Of a stretch of DNA of 64,000 nt, positions 10,250 through 23,063 are shown in pieces. The notes beneath the pieces were generated by a model. That model did not search any database. It was not told where the DNA came from and was given only the letters and a program-made list of their open reading frames with translations. The DNA lies in assembly GCA_902630885.1 (NCBI GenBank), contig CACOWI010000001.1, positions 1 through 64,000 of the forward strand, written 5' to 3'. The number at the start of each line of letters is the position of its first letter. Position 1 is the first letter of the stretch. Source of the DNA: an uncultured SAR86 cluster bacterium. GTDB taxonomy: Bacteria; Pseudomonadota; Gammaproteobacteria; Magnimaribacterales; D2472. The position numbers were made by a program, and so were the translations under genes.

Positions 10250-12760
10250 TTAAACCACTTTTCTTAATTGCGTAACTATTTTTTTTATCTTGTAGTCTGG
10301 AACTAATTTTTTATTGAAATTCTCAATTTCAAAAGTATCTTCAATTCTTTCACCTAGTGTATTAATTCTAGCAGAGTGAATTGACACTTTATGCTCAAAA
10401 AATACTTTTGAAATATTTACTAGCAAACCAGGACTATCGACTGTTTCAATAGTTATTAAATTTCTATTTTTATCTTTATTGATTGACTCGTTTATCTTTA
10501 TAATTTTTTCGAATCTCATATTTTTTCTCTTTGGTGATTTAGTTTTAACAATTTCATCAATTTTTGTGAAATTTTTTTTAATTTTTGATGAAAGCTCAGT
10601 CAATTCAGATTTATTTAGAGTTCTGTCATGTCGAGAATATTTTGCGATAAATGTATTTGCTGCAAATATACTATTTCCTGATGTAAATATGTTTGCATCA
10701 ATAATTTCAAGTCCACTATGTTCAAGTATTTTTGCTAGTTTGAAGAAAAGACCAGGTGAATCATCTGCTTTTATGAATATTTCAATGAGATTATCAAATT
10801 TTTTCTTACATCCAACGATAAAGTCATCTTTAATGTTATTTAAAATTAACTCTGACTGCCATTTAAGAGAATTTGATGAATTTTTATTGAAATAACTGTC
10901 ATCAAAATTCTTAAAATGTTTTTTTATTGATTCTTTTTCACTTCTTTTTTCTAGACTATCAATAACATTTTTTTGTCTATCTAAAGATATTTGAGATGAT
11001 GCCCTCAATGGCTCTTTATTTATCTTTGACCTCGTAAGTAAATACAGATCTTTTAACAACTGATGTTTCCAACCATTCCATAGAGCTGGATTTGTTGCTC
11101 TTATATCATTGATAGTAAGCAAATATAAATAGTCTAGTTTTTCATTTTGTTCGACATCTTTCGCAAATTCATTAATTGTGTTTGGATCAGCAATGTCTTT
11201 TTTTTGTGATATTGAAGACATTATTAAATGTTTTTCTACTAGCCATGATATTAAACCTGCATCTGTATTGGACATGCCGAGTCTTTTTGCAAATCTGTAG
11301 CTTATTTTTGCACCAATTTCTGAGTGATTTCCTCCTTTGCCCTTTCCAAGATCATGAAATAAACCAGCAATATACAAAATTTCAATTTTTGGTAATTTAT
11401 TTATTAGTTCATACTCTAATTCGAATCCAGAATGTTTGTTTAATTTCATTTGTCTCATATTTCTGACAACCTTGAAAGTATGCTCATCTACAGTGTAGAC
11501 ATGAAATAAATCAAATTGCATTTGGCCAATAACATTATCAAATTCAGGAATGTATCTTTGCAGGATGCCAAGTGCTTTCATTGTTCGAAGAATTGATGAG
11601 AGATTGTATTTTGACTTTAGTATGTTCAAAAACTGATTTGCATAGACTTCGTTTCTTCTGAAATCTTTGTCAATTAATTTAGCATTTTTCTTTATTAGAG
11701 ATTTAGTTTCAGTATCAATTGAGTTAGTTATTTTGCTTTTACCAATTTCAATAAATATTTCAAATATAAGGTTTTTATTACTCCTTAGACTAATATTGCT
11801 TATTCCAATTTTATTTTTATGTTTGTGAATACCAGTGACCTTGTTTTGAAAAGTCTTTCGTGAATACTTTTCATTATATTTCTCATAAACAATCTCATTG
11901 AAATATGAAAGTATTGAAGCCATTTCATAAAATTTTTTCATCATTTTCTCTACTGATTTTTTTGCTGACTTTTTACCAAGTTTTGCTTTTTTAGAAATTT
12001 CAACCTGAGCTTCAAAATTAAGTCTGTTTTTATTTGTAGATATGTTAGTAGCGAACCTTAAAGATTTTATAAAGTTATATGCATCGATTGCATTATTTAA
12101 CTCTCCATTAAAGATATTTGAACTAGAAATTTGATTCACTGAATTTAAATCAAAACAATGTTGAAGAATCCATAATGCAGATTGAAAATCCCGAAGAGTC
12201 CCAGGAGATTCCTTTAAATCTGGTTCAAGATTATATGCTGTTGAAAAAAATTCACTGTGTCTTTTTTGTTGTTCTACATATTTTGCATTATAAAAATTAT
12301 TTTTTGACCATAATTGTGATAAAGCATTATTAATTTTTATATCCATTTCATTTGTTGAAATGATAGGACGTCTCGTCAAATAAGATGTATATTCTTTTAG
12401 ATCTTTTTTTGATATTTTTTGAATGTCTGAAATCGATCTTACTGAATGACCAACTTTGTATCCTTGATCCCATAAAAAAGAAATAAACTCTTCAAGATTT
12501 TTATAATTTTTTGTTTTATTCTTTTCAACAATGGATATATCAATATCAGAAATTGGAAAAATCTCTTTTCTTCCAAAACCTCCGTTAGCATAAATTACAA
12601 AATTTTTATTAAGATTGAGATTTAAAAATTTATTTTTAATTTCTTTTTCAAATTCGTTAGAGTATTTTCTTAGAAATTTATTTACCTTTGAAGGCTTTAA
12701 ATAAATCTCAGGAAAGGCTTGGAGGAATTCTTTATTAATTTTCTTAGCCTTATTTCTCAT
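10250..12760 (-). CDS. glnD: Bifunctional uridylyltransferase/uridylyl-removing enzyme
   Basis: NTase motif GGFGRKEIFPISDIDI, HD motif GLFHDLGKGKGGNHSEIGA, two C-terminal ACT-like regions; 1-nt overlap with map. Confidence 0.95.
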   Translation of the reverse strand: MRNKAKKINKEFLQAFPEIYLKPSKVNKFLRKYSNEFEKEIKNKFLNLNLNKNFVIYANGGFGRKEIFPISDIDISIVEKNKTKNYKNLEEFISFLWDQGYKVGHSVRSISDIQKISKKDLKEYTSYLTRRPIISTNEMDIKINNALSQLWSKNNFYNAKYVEQQKRHSEFFSTAYNLEPDLKESPGTLRDFQSALWILQHCFDLNSVNQISSSNIFNGELNNAIDAYNFIKSLRFATNISTNKNRLNFEAQVEISKKAKLGKKSAKKSVEKMMKKFYEMASILSYFNEIVYEKYNEKYSRKTFQNKVTGIHKHKNKIGISNISLRSNKNLIFEIFIEIGKSKITNSIDTETKSLIKKNAKLIDKDFRRNEVYANQFLNILKSKYNLSSILRTMKALGILQRYIPEFDNVIGQMQFDLFHVYTVDEHTFKVVRNMRQMKLNKHSGFELEYELINKLPKIEILYIAGLFHDLGKGKGGNHSEIGAKISYRFAKRLGMSNTDAGLISWLVEKHLIMSSISQKKDIADPNTINEFAKDVEQNEKLDYLYLLTINDIRATNPALWNGWKHQLLKDLYLLTRSKINKEPLRASSQISLDRQKNVIDSLEKRSEKESIKKHFKNFDDSYFNKNSSNSLKWQSELILNNIKDDFIVGCKKKFDNLIEIFIKADDSPGLFFKLAKILEHSGLEIIDANIFTSGNSIFAANTFIAKYSRHDRTLNKSELTELSSKIKKNFTKIDEIVKTKSPKRKNMRFEKIIKINESINKDKNRNLITIETVDSPGLLVNISKVFFEHKVSIHSARINTLGERIEDTFEIENFNKKLVPDYKIKKIVTQLRKVV

Positions 12761-13527
12761 TAAGTTTCTTCACTTCTTTTTGTTAAAATTTCAGAGCCAT
12801 TTTCTGTTACAACAATAGTATGTTCCCATTGAGCTGAATTTCTTCCATCTTTTGTTTCAACTGTCCATCCATCTTTAAGAGTTTTGCAGAACTTTGAGCC
12901 CTGATTAATCATAGGCTCAATTGTGAAACACATACCTTCTTCTAACTTAATACCTGTGCCAGATTTTCCATAATGAAGAACTTGTGGTTCCTCGTGATAA
13001 ACAGTTCCAATTCCATGACCACAATAATCCTCAACAACACTATAGTAATTGCTTTCAGCGTGTTTTTGGATGGCGTTTCCAATATCTCCAAGATACGCAC
13101 CTGGCCTGACAACTTCTATACCTTTATAAAGGCATTCTTGAGTAATTTTTACCAGTCTTTCATTGTGAGGAGCACATTTGCCAACTAAAAACATTTTTGA
13201 TGTATCTCCATGCCATCCGTCTTTAATAACTGTTACATCAATATTTAGAATATCTCCATTTTTTAGATATTTTTCATTATTTGGTATTCCATGACATATA
13301 ACTTGATTGATACTAGAGCAAATTGTTTTTTCATATCCTTTATATCCAACATTTGCAGGAACTGCACCTTGAGCATTAACAATATGTTCATAACAGATGC
13401 TATCAAGCTCACCTGTAGAAATTCCAGGCTTTACATATGGAGTAATCATCTCAAGAACTTCAGCTGCTAATCTGCCAGCAATTCTCATTTTGTCTATATC
13501 TTTAGAACTTTTTATTGAAATATTCAT
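12760..13527 (-). CDS. map: Methionine aminopeptidase type I
   Basis: AGRLAAEVLEMITPYVKPGISTGELD, GYKGYEKTICSSINQVICHGIP, CGHGIGTVYHEEPQVLHYG. Confidence 0.97.
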   Translation of the reverse strand: MNISIKSSKDIDKMRIAGRLAAEVLEMITPYVKPGISTGELDSICYEHIVNAQGAVPANVGYKGYEKTICSSINQVICHGIPNNEKYLKNGDILNIDVTVIKDGWHGDTSKMFLVGKCAPHNERLVKITQECLYKGIEVVRPGAYLGDIGNAIQKHAESNYYSVVEDYCGHGIGTVYHEEPQVLHYGKSGTGIKLEEGMCFTIEPMINQGSKFCKTLKDGWTVETKDGRNSAQWEHTIVVTENGSEILTKRSEET

Positions 13528-13544
13528 TTTTTTTCATTTATGTG

Positions 13545-13572
13545 TAGACATTAGACGACTTAATCTATAAAG
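13545..13572 (+). promoter_or_regulatory. Candidate sigma70 promoter for carAB
   Basis: TAGACA (13545-13550), 16-bp spacer, TATAAA (13567-13572); a second isolated TATAAT lies at 13593-13598. Confidence 0.4.
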
Positions 13573-13680
13573 TACAATTTTAATGTCAGCCTATAATTTT
13601 AGCTCATTAAAACAAAAAAATTCTTTAAATAGTTTCCCTAAAATTTTCTTCAATTTCCATCTTTTCAGGGTCCAATTCTA

Positions 13681-14802
13681 ATGTCGTTTAAAGCCATATT
13701 AGCATTAGAAGACGGAAGTGTATTCTATGGAAAGGGATTTGGTAAAGAAAAATATGATGTCGGTGAACTTGTATTTAATACATCAATGACAGGCTATCAA
13801 GAAATCATGACAGACCCCTCATACAAAAAGCAAATAATTACTTTTACACATCCACATATTGGAAATACAGGAATAAATGAAGAAGATAATGAATCAAAAA
13901 CTGTTCATGCTTCAGGTATGGTAGTTAAAAATTTCTGCGAAAAACCAAGTAATTGGAGATCAAAAATTACATTAGGTGAATTTTTAGAAAAAAATGAAGT
14001 TATAGGTATTTCAGATGTCGATACAAGAGCAATAACGTCAGTTTTAAGAGAAAAAGGAGCTATGAATTGCTGCATTGCATCGCTTTCAGTAATTTCAGAA
14101 AAAGAAGCGATTGCTAAAGCAAAAGAATTTCTAGGCCTAAAAGGAATGGATTTGGCAAAGGTTGTCTCTACAGATACTGAATATAATTGGAACGAAGGTG
14201 TTTGGCCACATAACAGTAAATCTAACAACGAATATTCAGTGATAGCATATGATTATGGCATTAAAGAAAATATTTTAAGACTTTTGAGTGACCACATTGG
14301 ACCAGTAAAAGTAGTAAATGCTGAGACCCCATTTGATGAAATTATCAAACAGAATCCAAAAGGAATATTCTTGTCCAATGGTCCTGGAGACCCAGAACCT
14401 TGTGATTATGCTATAGAAAATATTAAAAAATTCCTTGAAAAGAAAATTCCAATTTTTGGAATTTGTCTTGGGCATCAATTATTAGCTCTTGCTGGAGGAG
14501 CAAGAACATACAAAATGAAATTTGGTCATCATGGAGCAAATCATCCTGTTCAAGACATGATTTCTAAAGATGTTTTTATAACCAGTCAAAATCATGGTTT
14601 TGCAGTAGATGAAAGTACTTTGCCTAAAAATATAAAAGTTACTCACATATCTCTATTTGATAAATCCTTACAAGGCATTGAGTTTGTGGACAGGCCAGCA
14701 TTTAGTTTTCAAGGCCATCCAGAAGCAAGTCCAGGCCCTCAAGAAATACAAATACTTTTTGAAAAATTCAGTTCAATGATAAAAGACTATGCCAAAGCGT
14801 AA
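13681..14802 (+). CDS. carA: Carbamoyl-phosphate synthase small subunit
   Basis: [55 protein letters not shown]. Confidence 0.98.
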   Translation: MSFKAILALEDGSVFYGKGFGKEKYDVGELVFNTSMTGYQEIMTDPSYKKQIITFTHPHIGNTGINEEDNESKTVHASGMVVKNFCEKPSNWRSKITLGEFLEKNEVIGISDVDTRAITSVLREKGAMNCCIASLSVISEKEAIAKAKEFLGLKGMDLAKVVSTDTEYNWNEGVWPHNSKSNNEYSVIAYDYGIKENILRLLSDHIGPVKVVNAETPFDEIIKQNPKGIFLSNGPGDPEPCDYAIENIKKFLEKKIPIFGICLGHQLLALAGGARTYKMKFGHHGANHPVQDMISKDVFITSQNHGFAVDESTLPKNIKVTHISLFDKSLQGIEFVDRPAFSFQGHPEASPGPQEIQILFEKFSSMIKDYAKA

Positions 14803-17800
14803 AGATATTTCATCTATTTTGATTATTGGAGCAGGTCCAATCATCATTGGTCAGGCTTGTGAATTTGATTATTCTGGAGCACAAGCATGTAAAGCATTAA
14901 AAGAAGAGGGTTTCAGAGTAATTTTAGTTAATTCTAATCCAGCTACGATAATGACTGATCCGCTTTTAGCTGATGCGACATATATAGAACCAATACATTG
15001 GGAATCAGTTGAAAAAATAATTGAAAAGGAAAAACCGGATGCAATCTTACCTACTATGGGAGGTCAAACTGCTCTAAATACGGCTCTAACTTTAGATAAA
15101 AAGGGCGTGCTCAAAAAGCATAATGTTATTTTAATTGGAGCGAACAGAACTGCAATTGATAAAGCAGAGGATAGGCAGCTTTTTGATGAAACAATGCAGT
15201 CAATTAACTTAGAAACGCCTGCTTCAGGTATTGCCCATTCAATGAGCGATGCATTAGAAGTTCAAGAAAAAATTGGATTCCCATGCATAATTAGGCCGTC
15301 ATTCACTATGGGTGGAACAGGAGGTGGAATTGCCTACAATATCTCAGAGTTTAAATCTATATGTGAGAAAGGGCTTGAATTATCTCCGACGAATGAACTT
15401 TTGATTGATGAATCTTTAATTGGTTGGAAAGAGTACGAAATGGAAGTTGTCAGAGATTGTGAGGATAACTGTATTATTGTTTGCTCAATTGAAAATCTAG
15501 ATCCAATGGGAATCCACACTGGAGATTCGACTACTATTGCACCCGCACAGACTCTTACTGATAAGGAATATCAGATTATGAGGAATGCTTCTTTTAAAAT
15601 TTTAAGAGAGATTGGTGTTGATACAGGGGGATCAAATGTTCAATTTGCAATCAATCCTGATAATGGAAAAATGGTTGTAATAGAGATGAATCCCAGGGTT
15701 AGTAGATCTTCTGCTCTTGCGTCTAAAGCTACTGGATTCCCAATTGCAAAAGTTGCAGCTCTTTTATCAGTCGGCTATACCCTTGACGAACTAAAGAATG
15801 ACATAACAGGTGGACTAACTCCAGCATCCTTTGAGCCGAGTATCGATTATATTGTTACAAAGATACCAAAATTTGCCTTTGAAAAGTTTCCACAAGCAAG
15901 CCCAAAACTAACTACACAAATGAAGTCAGTTGGTGAGGTAATGTCTATAGGATCAAACTTTCAAGAATCATTTCAAAAAGCATTGTGTAGTATGGAAGAA
16001 GGCCTAAATGGATTAAATACAATTAATAACGATGGATCATACCCATCAGATGATGAAATAAAAAGTGAGTTAACTATTCCTGGACCAAAAAGAATTTTTT
16101 ATGTAGCAGATGCAATTCGAAAGGGATGGGATTTAAATAAAATATATTCACTTACTAAAATTGATTTTTGGTTTTTAGATCAAATAAATGAGATTGTAGA
16201 TATCGAGAAGGAATTAAAAAAAGCTAGTATCTCAAATCTATCTAGAGAGTATTTACAAAGAATTAAAGAAAAAGGATTTTCTGATAACAGAATTGCTGAA
16301 TTGCTTGACACAAATGAATCAGAAATTAGGCAACTTAGGAAAATGAACAATGTAATGCCAATTTATAGAAGAGTAGATACATGTGCAGCAGAGTTTGCCA
16401 CATCAACATGTTATATGTATTCCTCTTACGGAGGGAATTGTGAAAGCTTACCGTCTAAAAATAAAAAAATTCTTGTATTGGGAAGTGGTCCAAATAGAAT
16501 TGGTCAAGGAATTGAGTTTGATTACTGTTGTGTTCATGCATCCATGGCAATGCAAGAGGAGGGATATGAATCAATCATGGTAAATTGCAATCCTGAAACT
16601 GTCTCGACTGATTATGATGTTTCAAACAGACTCTATTTTGAGCCTATTACAGCTGAAAAAATTTTAGACATTATTGATATTGAGAAGCCTGAAGGAGTTG
16701 TAATTCAGTTTGGAGGTCAGACTCCGTTAAAACTTGCTAATGTTTTATCAGAAAATAGTGTAAATATTTTAGGTACAAATGTTGATGCGATTGATAGATC
16801 TGAAGATAGAGAAAGATTTCAAGAATTAGTTAATAAATTAAATTTAAAACAACCTTCAAATGCTACTGCTAAAAATGTTGAAGAAGCTTTGGATAAAGCT
16901 GATGAGATAGGCTTCCCAATTGTTGTAAGGCCATCATATGTATTAGGTGGAAGAGCTATGCAACTTGTAAACAATACAAAAGAGCTGAAACAGTACTTAA
17001 ATGAGGCTGTTGAAGTATCTAATAGTAAACCCATTCTTTTAGATAGCTATCTCACTGATGCTATTGAGGTAGATGTTGATGTTGTGTCAGATGGCAAAAA
17101 TATTGAAATAGGTGGCATATTACAACATATTGAGCAAGCTGGAATTCACTCTGGAGATTCCGCATGTTCTCTACCGCCATATAGCTTGTCTGATAATGTA
17201 CAAGGCATTATGAAAAAACAAGCCATTGATATAGCAAAGGAATTAGAAGTTATAGGATTAATGAATATTCAATACGCAGTAAAAGATGAAAATGTATACA
17301 TTATTGAAGTTAATCCTCGTGCATCAAGGACTGTTCCTTTTATTTCTAAAGCAATAGGTCAGTCTCTTGCAAAAGTTGCTTCCAAAGCAATGATAGGCAT
17401 GAGTCTAACAAAACAAAAATTCTCTTCTGAACTGCCAAAAGATCTTTCTTTTGTGAAAGAGGCGGTAATGCCCTTTGATAAGTTCCCACATGTTGATCCA
17501 ATTCTTGGACCTGAAATGAAGTCAACAGGAGAAGTCATGGGCATTGGTCCAAATTTTGGAGAGGCATATGCAAAAGCCCAAAAAGGAGCCAATAAGATTC
17601 TCAGAAGATCTGGTGTTGTATTTATAAGCGTTAAACAGTCAGATAAAAAATATCTTGATGAATTTGTACCCGAAATAATTAATGCTGGCTTTGAAATTGT
17701 AGCAACATCTGGAACTTCAGAATATATTCAAAAACTTGGATATAATGTGAGCACTATTAATAAGGTAACAGAGGGTAGACCTCACGTTGTGGACAGCCTC

Positions 17801-18001
17801 TTGAATAATGACATTGATTTGGTAATCAATACAACTGAAGGCTCTCAATCAATTGAGGACTCAGCATCAATCAGACAAAGCGCGCTGAGAAATAAAATTT
17901 TTTGCACTACAACAATGTTTGGTGCATTTGCAATTATAGATGCTCTCAAAAGCAAAGAAGAAAATTGGACTTATAGCACATTGCAAGAAATCAATAACTG
18001 A
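14789..18001 (+). CDS. carB: Carbamoyl-phosphate synthase large subunit
   Basis: [28 protein letters not shown], duplicated ATP-grasp halves. Confidence 0.98.
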   Translation: MPKRKDISSILIIGAGPIIIGQACEFDYSGAQACKALKEEGFRVILVNSNPATIMTDPLLADATYIEPIHWESVEKIIEKEKPDAILPTMGGQTALNTALTLDKKGVLKKHNVILIGANRTAIDKAEDRQLFDETMQSINLETPASGIAHSMSDALEVQEKIGFPCIIRPSFTMGGTGGGIAYNISEFKSICEKGLELSPTNELLIDESLIGWKEYEMEVVRDCEDNCIIVCSIENLDPMGIHTGDSTTIAPAQTLTDKEYQIMRNASFKILREIGVDTGGSNVQFAINPDNGKMVVIEMNPRVSRSSALASKATGFPIAKVAALLSVGYTLDELKNDITGGLTPASFEPSIDYIVTKIPKFAFEKFPQASPKLTTQMKSVGEVMSIGSNFQESFQKALCSMEEGLNGLNTINNDGSYPSDDEIKSELTIPGPKRIFYVADAIRKGWDLNKIYSLTKIDFWFLDQINEIVDIEKELKKASISNLSREYLQRIKEKGFSDNRIAELLDTNESEIRQLRKMNNVMPIYRRVDTCAAEFATSTCYMYSSYGGNCESLPSKNKKILVLGSGPNRIGQGIEFDYCCVHASMAMQEEGYESIMVNCNPETVSTDYDVSNRLYFEPITAEKILDIIDIEKPEGVVIQFGGQTPLKLANVLSENSVNILGTNVDAIDRSEDRERFQELVNKLNLKQPSNATAKNVEEALDKADEIGFPIVVRPSYVLGGRAMQLVNNTKELKQYLNEAVEVSNSKPILLDSYLTDAIEVDVDVVSDGKNIEIGGILQHIEQAGIHSGDSACSLPPYSLSDNVQGIMKKQAIDIAKELEVIGLMNIQYAVKDENVYIIEVNPRASRTVPFISKAIGQSLAKVASKAMIGMSLTKQKFSSELPKDLSFVKEAVMPFDKFPHVDPILGPEMKSTGEVMGIGPNFGEAYAKAQKGANKILRRSGVVFISVKQSDKKYLDEFVPEIINAGFEIVATSGTSEYIQKLGYNVSTINKVTEGRPHVVDSLLNNDIDLVINTTEGSQSIEDSASIRQSALRNKIFCTTTMFGAFAIIDALKSKEENWTYSTLQEINN

Positions 18002-18019
18002 TTAGCTGAAATTGATATA

Positions 18020-18505
18020 ATGCTTACCATGAGCAGAGTACCTATTACAAAAGAAGGCGAAATTTCCATAAAGGAAAAACTTTCAAATCTTAAGTTTGTT
18101 GAAAGACCTCAAATATCTCAAGCCATAGCTGAAGCAAGAGCTCATGGAGATCTTAAAGAGAATGCTGAATATCATGCTGCTAAGGAATTACAGGGTTTAG
18201 TTGAGGCGAAAATAAATGAAATGGAAAGCACATTAGCTAATGCCCAGGTAATTGATGTAAGAGAAATACCAGAAACTGGAAGAGTGATTTTTGGTTCAAC
18301 GATTAAAGTGTATGATGTTAATAACGATAATGAGGTAGTCTACAAAATTGTTGGCAATCTTGAATCTGACCCCGAAAATGGCCATATATCAATTGATACT
18401 CCAATTGCAAAAGGATTGGTTGGTAAGTTTGTGGATGATGAAATAAAGATTCAGACACCTTCAGGTGATTTGCTTTACGAAATTTTAGAAGTTAAACATA
18501 TTTAA
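18020..18505 (+). CDS. greA: Transcription elongation factor GreA
   Basis: ISQAIAEARAHGDLKENAEYHAAKE; true start possibly ATG 18029 (MSRVPITKEG). Confidence 0.96.
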   Translation: MLTMSRVPITKEGEISIKEKLSNLKFVERPQISQAIAEARAHGDLKENAEYHAAKELQGLVEAKINEMESTLANAQVIDVREIPETGRVIFGSTIKVYDVNNDNEVVYKIVGNLESDPENGHISIDTPIAKGLVGKFVDDEIKIQTPSGDLLYEILEVKHI

Positions 18506-18509
18506 TTAT

Positions 18510-19070
18510 ATGTATTCAGATAACTGGGCTCAAAAGGCAAAAGATATGGGTTATCGATCTAGAGCTGTTTTCAAATTAGAGGAAATTTTAAAAAAAACAA
18601 GAATAAAGAATTATTCAAGTGTCCTAGATCTAGGTTCATCTCCAGGGGGATGGTCTGAATACATAGTCAAAAAATATCCTTCTTCAAAAGTCTACGCAAT
18701 TGATATTATTGATATGGAACCAATCAATGGAGTTACTTTCATCAAAGATAGCATTGAAAATATATATAATTTAGAAGAAATTCATAAATTAAAAGGTGGT
18801 TTTAAACTTGTAATTTCTGACATAGCCCCAAACTTAAGTGGCATTGGTGCAGTAGATAGTGAAAATATTCTAGATTTAAATATGCTGACTGTTAAAACTG
18901 CTTATGATTTTTTAGATTCAGATGGATCATTTATTATGAAAACTTTTCAGAATAGTAATTTAAAAACTTTACGAAAAGATATGGAATTATCTTTCAAGTT
19001 AGTCCAAACTTATAAACCCGCTGCATCAAAAAAACAGTCAGGTGAAATTTACTTGTATGGAGTTAAATAA
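18510..19070 (+). CDS. rlmE: 23S rRNA (uridine2552-2'-O)-methyltransferase
   Basis: YRSRAVFKLEEI, VLDLGSSPGGWSEY, ISDIAPNLSG. Confidence 0.95.
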   Translation: MYSDNWAQKAKDMGYRSRAVFKLEEILKKTRIKNYSSVLDLGSSPGGWSEYIVKKYPSSKVYAIDIIDMEPINGVTFIKDSIENIYNLEEIHKLKGGFKLVISDIAPNLSGIGAVDSENILDLNMLTVKTAYDFLDSDGSFIMKTFQNSNLKTLRKDMELSFKLVQTYKPAASKKQSGEIYLYGVK

Positions 19071-19073
19071 TAT

Positions 19074-20987
19074 ATGAATAGTTTTATGAGAAATTTAGTT
19101 GTTTGGGTGGTTCTAGGATCTTTAATGGTTTACGTTTTTAATAATGTTGAAAACTCTCAGGCAAGAGAACAAATTAGTTACAGTCAATTTAAACAAGAAG
19201 TTCTTTCAGACAGGGTCGCAAAAGTAGTTTACAAAGGCGATCAAATGACCATTATCGGTGATAGATTAGACGGATCAAAATTTGAGACAACTCATCCTAT
19301 TTTTAAAAGAGATGAAGCAGTTGAAAATGCTATTGAGGAAAATGGCATTATTGCTGTTTATGAGAAAATTGAGCAACCTTCATTATTTTCTCAATTACTG
19401 GTTGGTGCATTTCCAATAATATTGCTTTTAGCAATATTCTTCTTCTTTATGCGCCAAATGCAGGGTGGTATCTCAGGAAAAGGTGGACCAATGTCATTTG
19501 GTCGAAGTAAGGCTAAGCTCATGGAAGGCGGCAAAGTAAAAACAACATTTAAGGATGTTGCTGGATGTGAAGAGGCAAAACAAGATGTTCAAGAGCTTGT
19601 AGATTTCCTTAAAGATCCAACTAAATTTCAAAAGCTTGGTGGCAAAATTCCAAGAGGAGTTTTGATGGTAGGTCCTCCTGGGACTGGTAAAACCTTAATT
19701 GCTAGAGCTGTAGCCGGTGAAGCTAAGGTGCCTTTCTTTACGATTTCAGGATCAGATTTTGTTGAAATGTTCGTTGGTGTTGGAGCTTCAAGAGTAAGAG
19801 ATATGTTCGATCAAGCCAAGAAACAATCTCCTTGTATTGTTTTCATAGATGAGATTGATGCAGTTGGAAGACATAGAGGCGCTGGTCTTGGTGGTGGACA
19901 TGATGAAAGAGAACAAACACTTAACCAACTTCTTGTTGAAATGGATGGTTTTGAAGGGAATGATGGTGTTATTGTTATAGCTGCTACTAATAGGCCTGAT
20001 GTTCTTGACCCTGCACTTTTAAGACCTGGTAGGTTTGATAGACAAGTTGTAGTTGATTTACCAGATATTAGAGGTAGAGAAGCTATTTTAAAGGTTCATA
20101 TGAGAAAAGTTCCACTTGCTTCAGATGTAGATCCGCTTGTAATAGCTAGAGGCACTCCTGGATTTTCAGGTGCAGATCTTGCCAATCTTATTAATGAAGC
20201 TGCACTATTTGCTGCAAGATATTCTGACAAAAAAATTGATCAATCTCATCTTGATTTAGCAAAAGATAAAATAATGATGGGTGCTGAGAGAAAATCAATG
20301 ATCTTAAGTGAGGAGCAAAAAAGAATCACAGCTTATCATGAAGCTGGACATGCGATTGTTGGAAGATTATGCCCAACTCATGATCCTGTATATAAAGTGA
20401 CCATAATACCTAGAGGAAGAGCATTAGGAGTAACAATGTTTTTACCTGAGGAAGATACTTATATGCAAAGTAAAGAGTATCTTCTTGGAAGAATAGCTAC
20501 ATTATTTGGTGGAAGAATTGCTGAAAGCATTATTAATGGTAATCAGGGAATTACAACTGGTGCATCAAATGATATTGAGGTAGCAACAGGAATAGCAACA
20601 AATATGGTAACTAAGTGGGGCTTTTCTGATGCGCTAGGAACTATAAAATATGGAGAAGATGAGGGTAGCCCATTTTTAGGAAGATCTGTATCAAATCCTG
20701 CTCCTATAAGAAGTGATCAGACATCAAAACTAATAGATTCAGAGGTAAAAGCTATTATTGACTCATGTTATAAGAAAGCTGAAAAATTGCTTAAAGAAAA
20801 TCTAGATAAACTTAACGTAATGGCTGATGCTCTTTTGAAATACGAAACTATAGATGCGGATCAGATTGATGACATTATGGCTGGTGCCACACCTAGAGAG
20901 CCTAAAGGGTGGTCAGATGATGATCAACCCAAAGGTAAAAAGTCTTCTAAAAAAAGTTCAATTAAAGGTGCTGCTGAAGAGTTATAA
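19074..20987 (+). CDS. ftsH: ATP-dependent zinc metalloprotease FtsH
   Basis: [21 protein letters not shown] region, HEAGHAIVG zinc site. Confidence 0.98.
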   Translation: MNSFMRNLVVWVVLGSLMVYVFNNVENSQAREQISYSQFKQEVLSDRVAKVVYKGDQMTIIGDRLDGSKFETTHPIFKRDEAVENAIEENGIIAVYEKIEQPSLFSQLLVGAFPIILLLAIFFFFMRQMQGGISGKGGPMSFGRSKAKLMEGGKVKTTFKDVAGCEEAKQDVQELVDFLKDPTKFQKLGGKIPRGVLMVGPPGTGKTLIARAVAGEAKVPFFTISGSDFVEMFVGVGASRVRDMFDQAKKQSPCIVFIDEIDAVGRHRGAGLGGGHDEREQTLNQLLVEMDGFEGNDGVIVIAATNRPDVLDPALLRPGRFDRQVVVDLPDIRGREAILKVHMRKVPLASDVDPLVIARGTPGFSGADLANLINEAALFAARYSDKKIDQSHLDLAKDKIMMGAERKSMILSEEQKRITAYHEAGHAIVGRLCPTHDPVYKVTIIPRGRALGVTMFLPEEDTYMQSKEYLLGRIATLFGGRIAESIINGNQGITTGASNDIEVATGIATNMVTKWGFSDALGTIKYGEDEGSPFLGRSVSNPAPIRSDQTSKLIDSEVKAIIDSCYKKAEKLLKENLDKLNVMADALLKYETIDADQIDDIMAGATPREPKGWSDDDQPKGKKSSKKSSIKGAAEEL

Positions 20988-20996
20988 TTTTTTTCA

Positions 20997-22319
20997 ATGA
21001 ATTTAAAATTTGGCACCGACGGTATAAGGGGACCCGTCGAGAGCAAAATAACTCCCGAAGCTTGTCTTAAAATAGGCCATGCAACAGGTCTAGTCATGAA
21101 AGAGCTTGGCTGGAACACTGTAGTCATAGGAAAAGATACAAGAATTTCTGGATATATGCTTGAATCAGCTCTTCAGGCGGGTTTTATTGCTGCTGGTGTT
21201 AATGTAAACCTTTTAGGCCCAATTCCTACTCCAGGAGTAGCTTACTTAACAAAAACCTTAAGAAATAAGTTTGGTGTAGTTATAAGCGCCTCACATAATG
21301 ACTTTTTAGACAATGGAATCAAAATCTTTAATGAAGATGGTGAAAAAATTTCAAGAGAGGTTGAAAAAAGAATTGAAAAATATTTGTCATCAAATCTTTC
21401 TCCTGTCGAAACCTCTCAAATAGGAAAAGCATACAGATTCGATGAATCTGGACCAAGATATATTGAATTTTGCAAATCAACAGTCCCTTCAGAGATTTCT
21501 TTTTCTTCACTCAGAATAGTAATTGATTGCGCAAATGGTGCCTGTTATAAAGTTAGCCCAGAAATATTTGAAGAATTAGGCGCAGAAGTTATTACAATTG
21601 GAAATGAACCGGATGGTTACAACATTAATCAAGATTGTGGTTCAACTCATCCAGAAATCATTAAAGATGCAGTAGTAAAGCATAGGGCAGACTATGGTAT
21701 ATCTTTAGATGGAGATGGGGATAGAGTTATTATTGTTGATGAAAAAGGGAATATTCTTGATGGTGATGATCTTTTATTTATTCTTGCATTTGCAAATCCA
21801 AACAGAACTGGGCCTTGGTCAGGAGTAGTTGGAACTCATATGAGCAATTTAGGTTTTGAAGATGGTATAAAAAAACTTGGGTATAAGTTTGTGAGGGCTG
21901 ATGTTGGTGATAAATATGTTAGTGAAATGCTTTCTAAAAAGGGTTGGTTGCTTGGTGGTGAGACCTCTGGACATATTATATGTAAAGATCTCGTAAGCAC
22001 TGGAGATGGGACTATTGCTGCTTTGAAAGTGATCTCGTCGTTATTACTTCTTGAAAAGAGACCAAGTGAAGTTTTGACGAACTATACAAAAATACCTCAA
22101 ATTAATTCAGCTGTAAAAGTTAAAAATAAGGATATTATTAATGATCAAGAGCTTAAATTACTATTAAATGAAATTGAGTCTGACCTAACTGTAGGAAGGG
22201 TATTAGTTAGACCATCAGGAACAGAACCAAAGATTAGAATTATGGTAGAAGCACCTGAAGAAAAGGTTGCTAGAAAGTTTGCTAATGATATTGAAAAAAT
22301 TATTGAGTCAAAAAGTTAG
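20997..22319 (+). CDS. glmM: Phosphoglucosamine mutase
   Basis: FGTDGIRG, ISASHN, DGDGDR, RPSGTEPKIR. Confidence 0.97.
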   Translation: MNLKFGTDGIRGPVESKITPEACLKIGHATGLVMKELGWNTVVIGKDTRISGYMLESALQAGFIAAGVNVNLLGPIPTPGVAYLTKTLRNKFGVVISASHNDFLDNGIKIFNEDGEKISREVEKRIEKYLSSNLSPVETSQIGKAYRFDESGPRYIEFCKSTVPSEISFSSLRIVIDCANGACYKVSPEIFEELGAEVITIGNEPDGYNINQDCGSTHPEIIKDAVVKHRADYGISLDGDGDRVIIVDEKGNILDGDDLLFILAFANPNRTGPWSGVVGTHMSNLGFEDGIKKLGYKFVRADVGDKYVSEMLSKKGWLLGGETSGHIICKDLVSTGDGTIAALKVISSLLLLEKRPSEVLTNYTKIPQINSAVKVKNKDIINDQELKLLLNEIESDLTVGRVLVRPSGTEPKIRIMVEAPEEKVARKFANDIEKIIESKS

Positions 22320-23063
22320 ATGATTATTGCAAATTGGAAATGTAATGGAAGCAAATCTATGATATCTGAGTGGTTTAGTGAATTTTCGTTAAATTATATT
22401 GAAACAACCGAATCATTTATAGGAATCGCTCCACCATCAATATATATTGAAAATGTTATCGCAAATATACCAACTAAATTGATTGGAGTTAATATCGGAT
22501 CTCAAGATATTGATACTTCATCAGGCGCAAGGACAGGCGCCATATCATCCGAAATGATTTTAGATTATGGGTGTAAATTTTCAATTGTTGGTCATTCAGA
22601 GAGAAGACAATTTTATCATGAAAGAAATGATGATATCAGAGAAAAAATTTTGAATATCGCAAATAAAACACTAACAATTTTATGTGTTGGTGAAACTGAA
22701 GAAGAAAATAAAAATGATCTAACAAAAGATGTTTTAAAAAAACAACTTGAGGTAATTGAGGAAATAGATTTCAACGATTCATTAGTAATTGCTTATGAGC
22801 CAGTTTGGGCCATTGGAACAGGGCATACTCCAACACCTGATAAAATTAATGAAATTCATAAATTTATTAAAGATGTTGTACAATCCACCACAAGAAATTC
22901 AGAAATTCCTTTAGTTTTGTATGGTGGAAGCGTAAATGAAGATAATGCTGAGAGCTTTTTTAAGGAAGAATTTGTTGATGGAGCTTTAATAGGCGGTGCT
23001 TCTTTAGATGGAAGACAATTTGCTAATATTATTAATATTTATAATGGAATAAATTCAAAATGA
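22320..23063 (+). CDS. tpiA: Triosephosphate isomerase
   Basis: IANWKCNGS, IVGHSERRQF, AYEPVWAIGTG, YGGSVNEDN. Confidence 0.97.
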   Translation: MIIANWKCNGSKSMISEWFSEFSLNYIETTESFIGIAPPSIYIENVIANIPTKLIGVNIGSQDIDTSSGARTGAISSEMILDYGCKFSIVGHSERRQFYHERNDDIREKILNIANKTLTILCVGETEEENKNDLTKDVLKKQLEVIEEIDFNDSLVIAYEPVWAIGTGHTPTPDKINEIHKFIKDVVQSTTRNSEIPLVLYGGSVNEDNAESFFKEEFVDGALIGGASLDGRQFANIINIYNGINSK

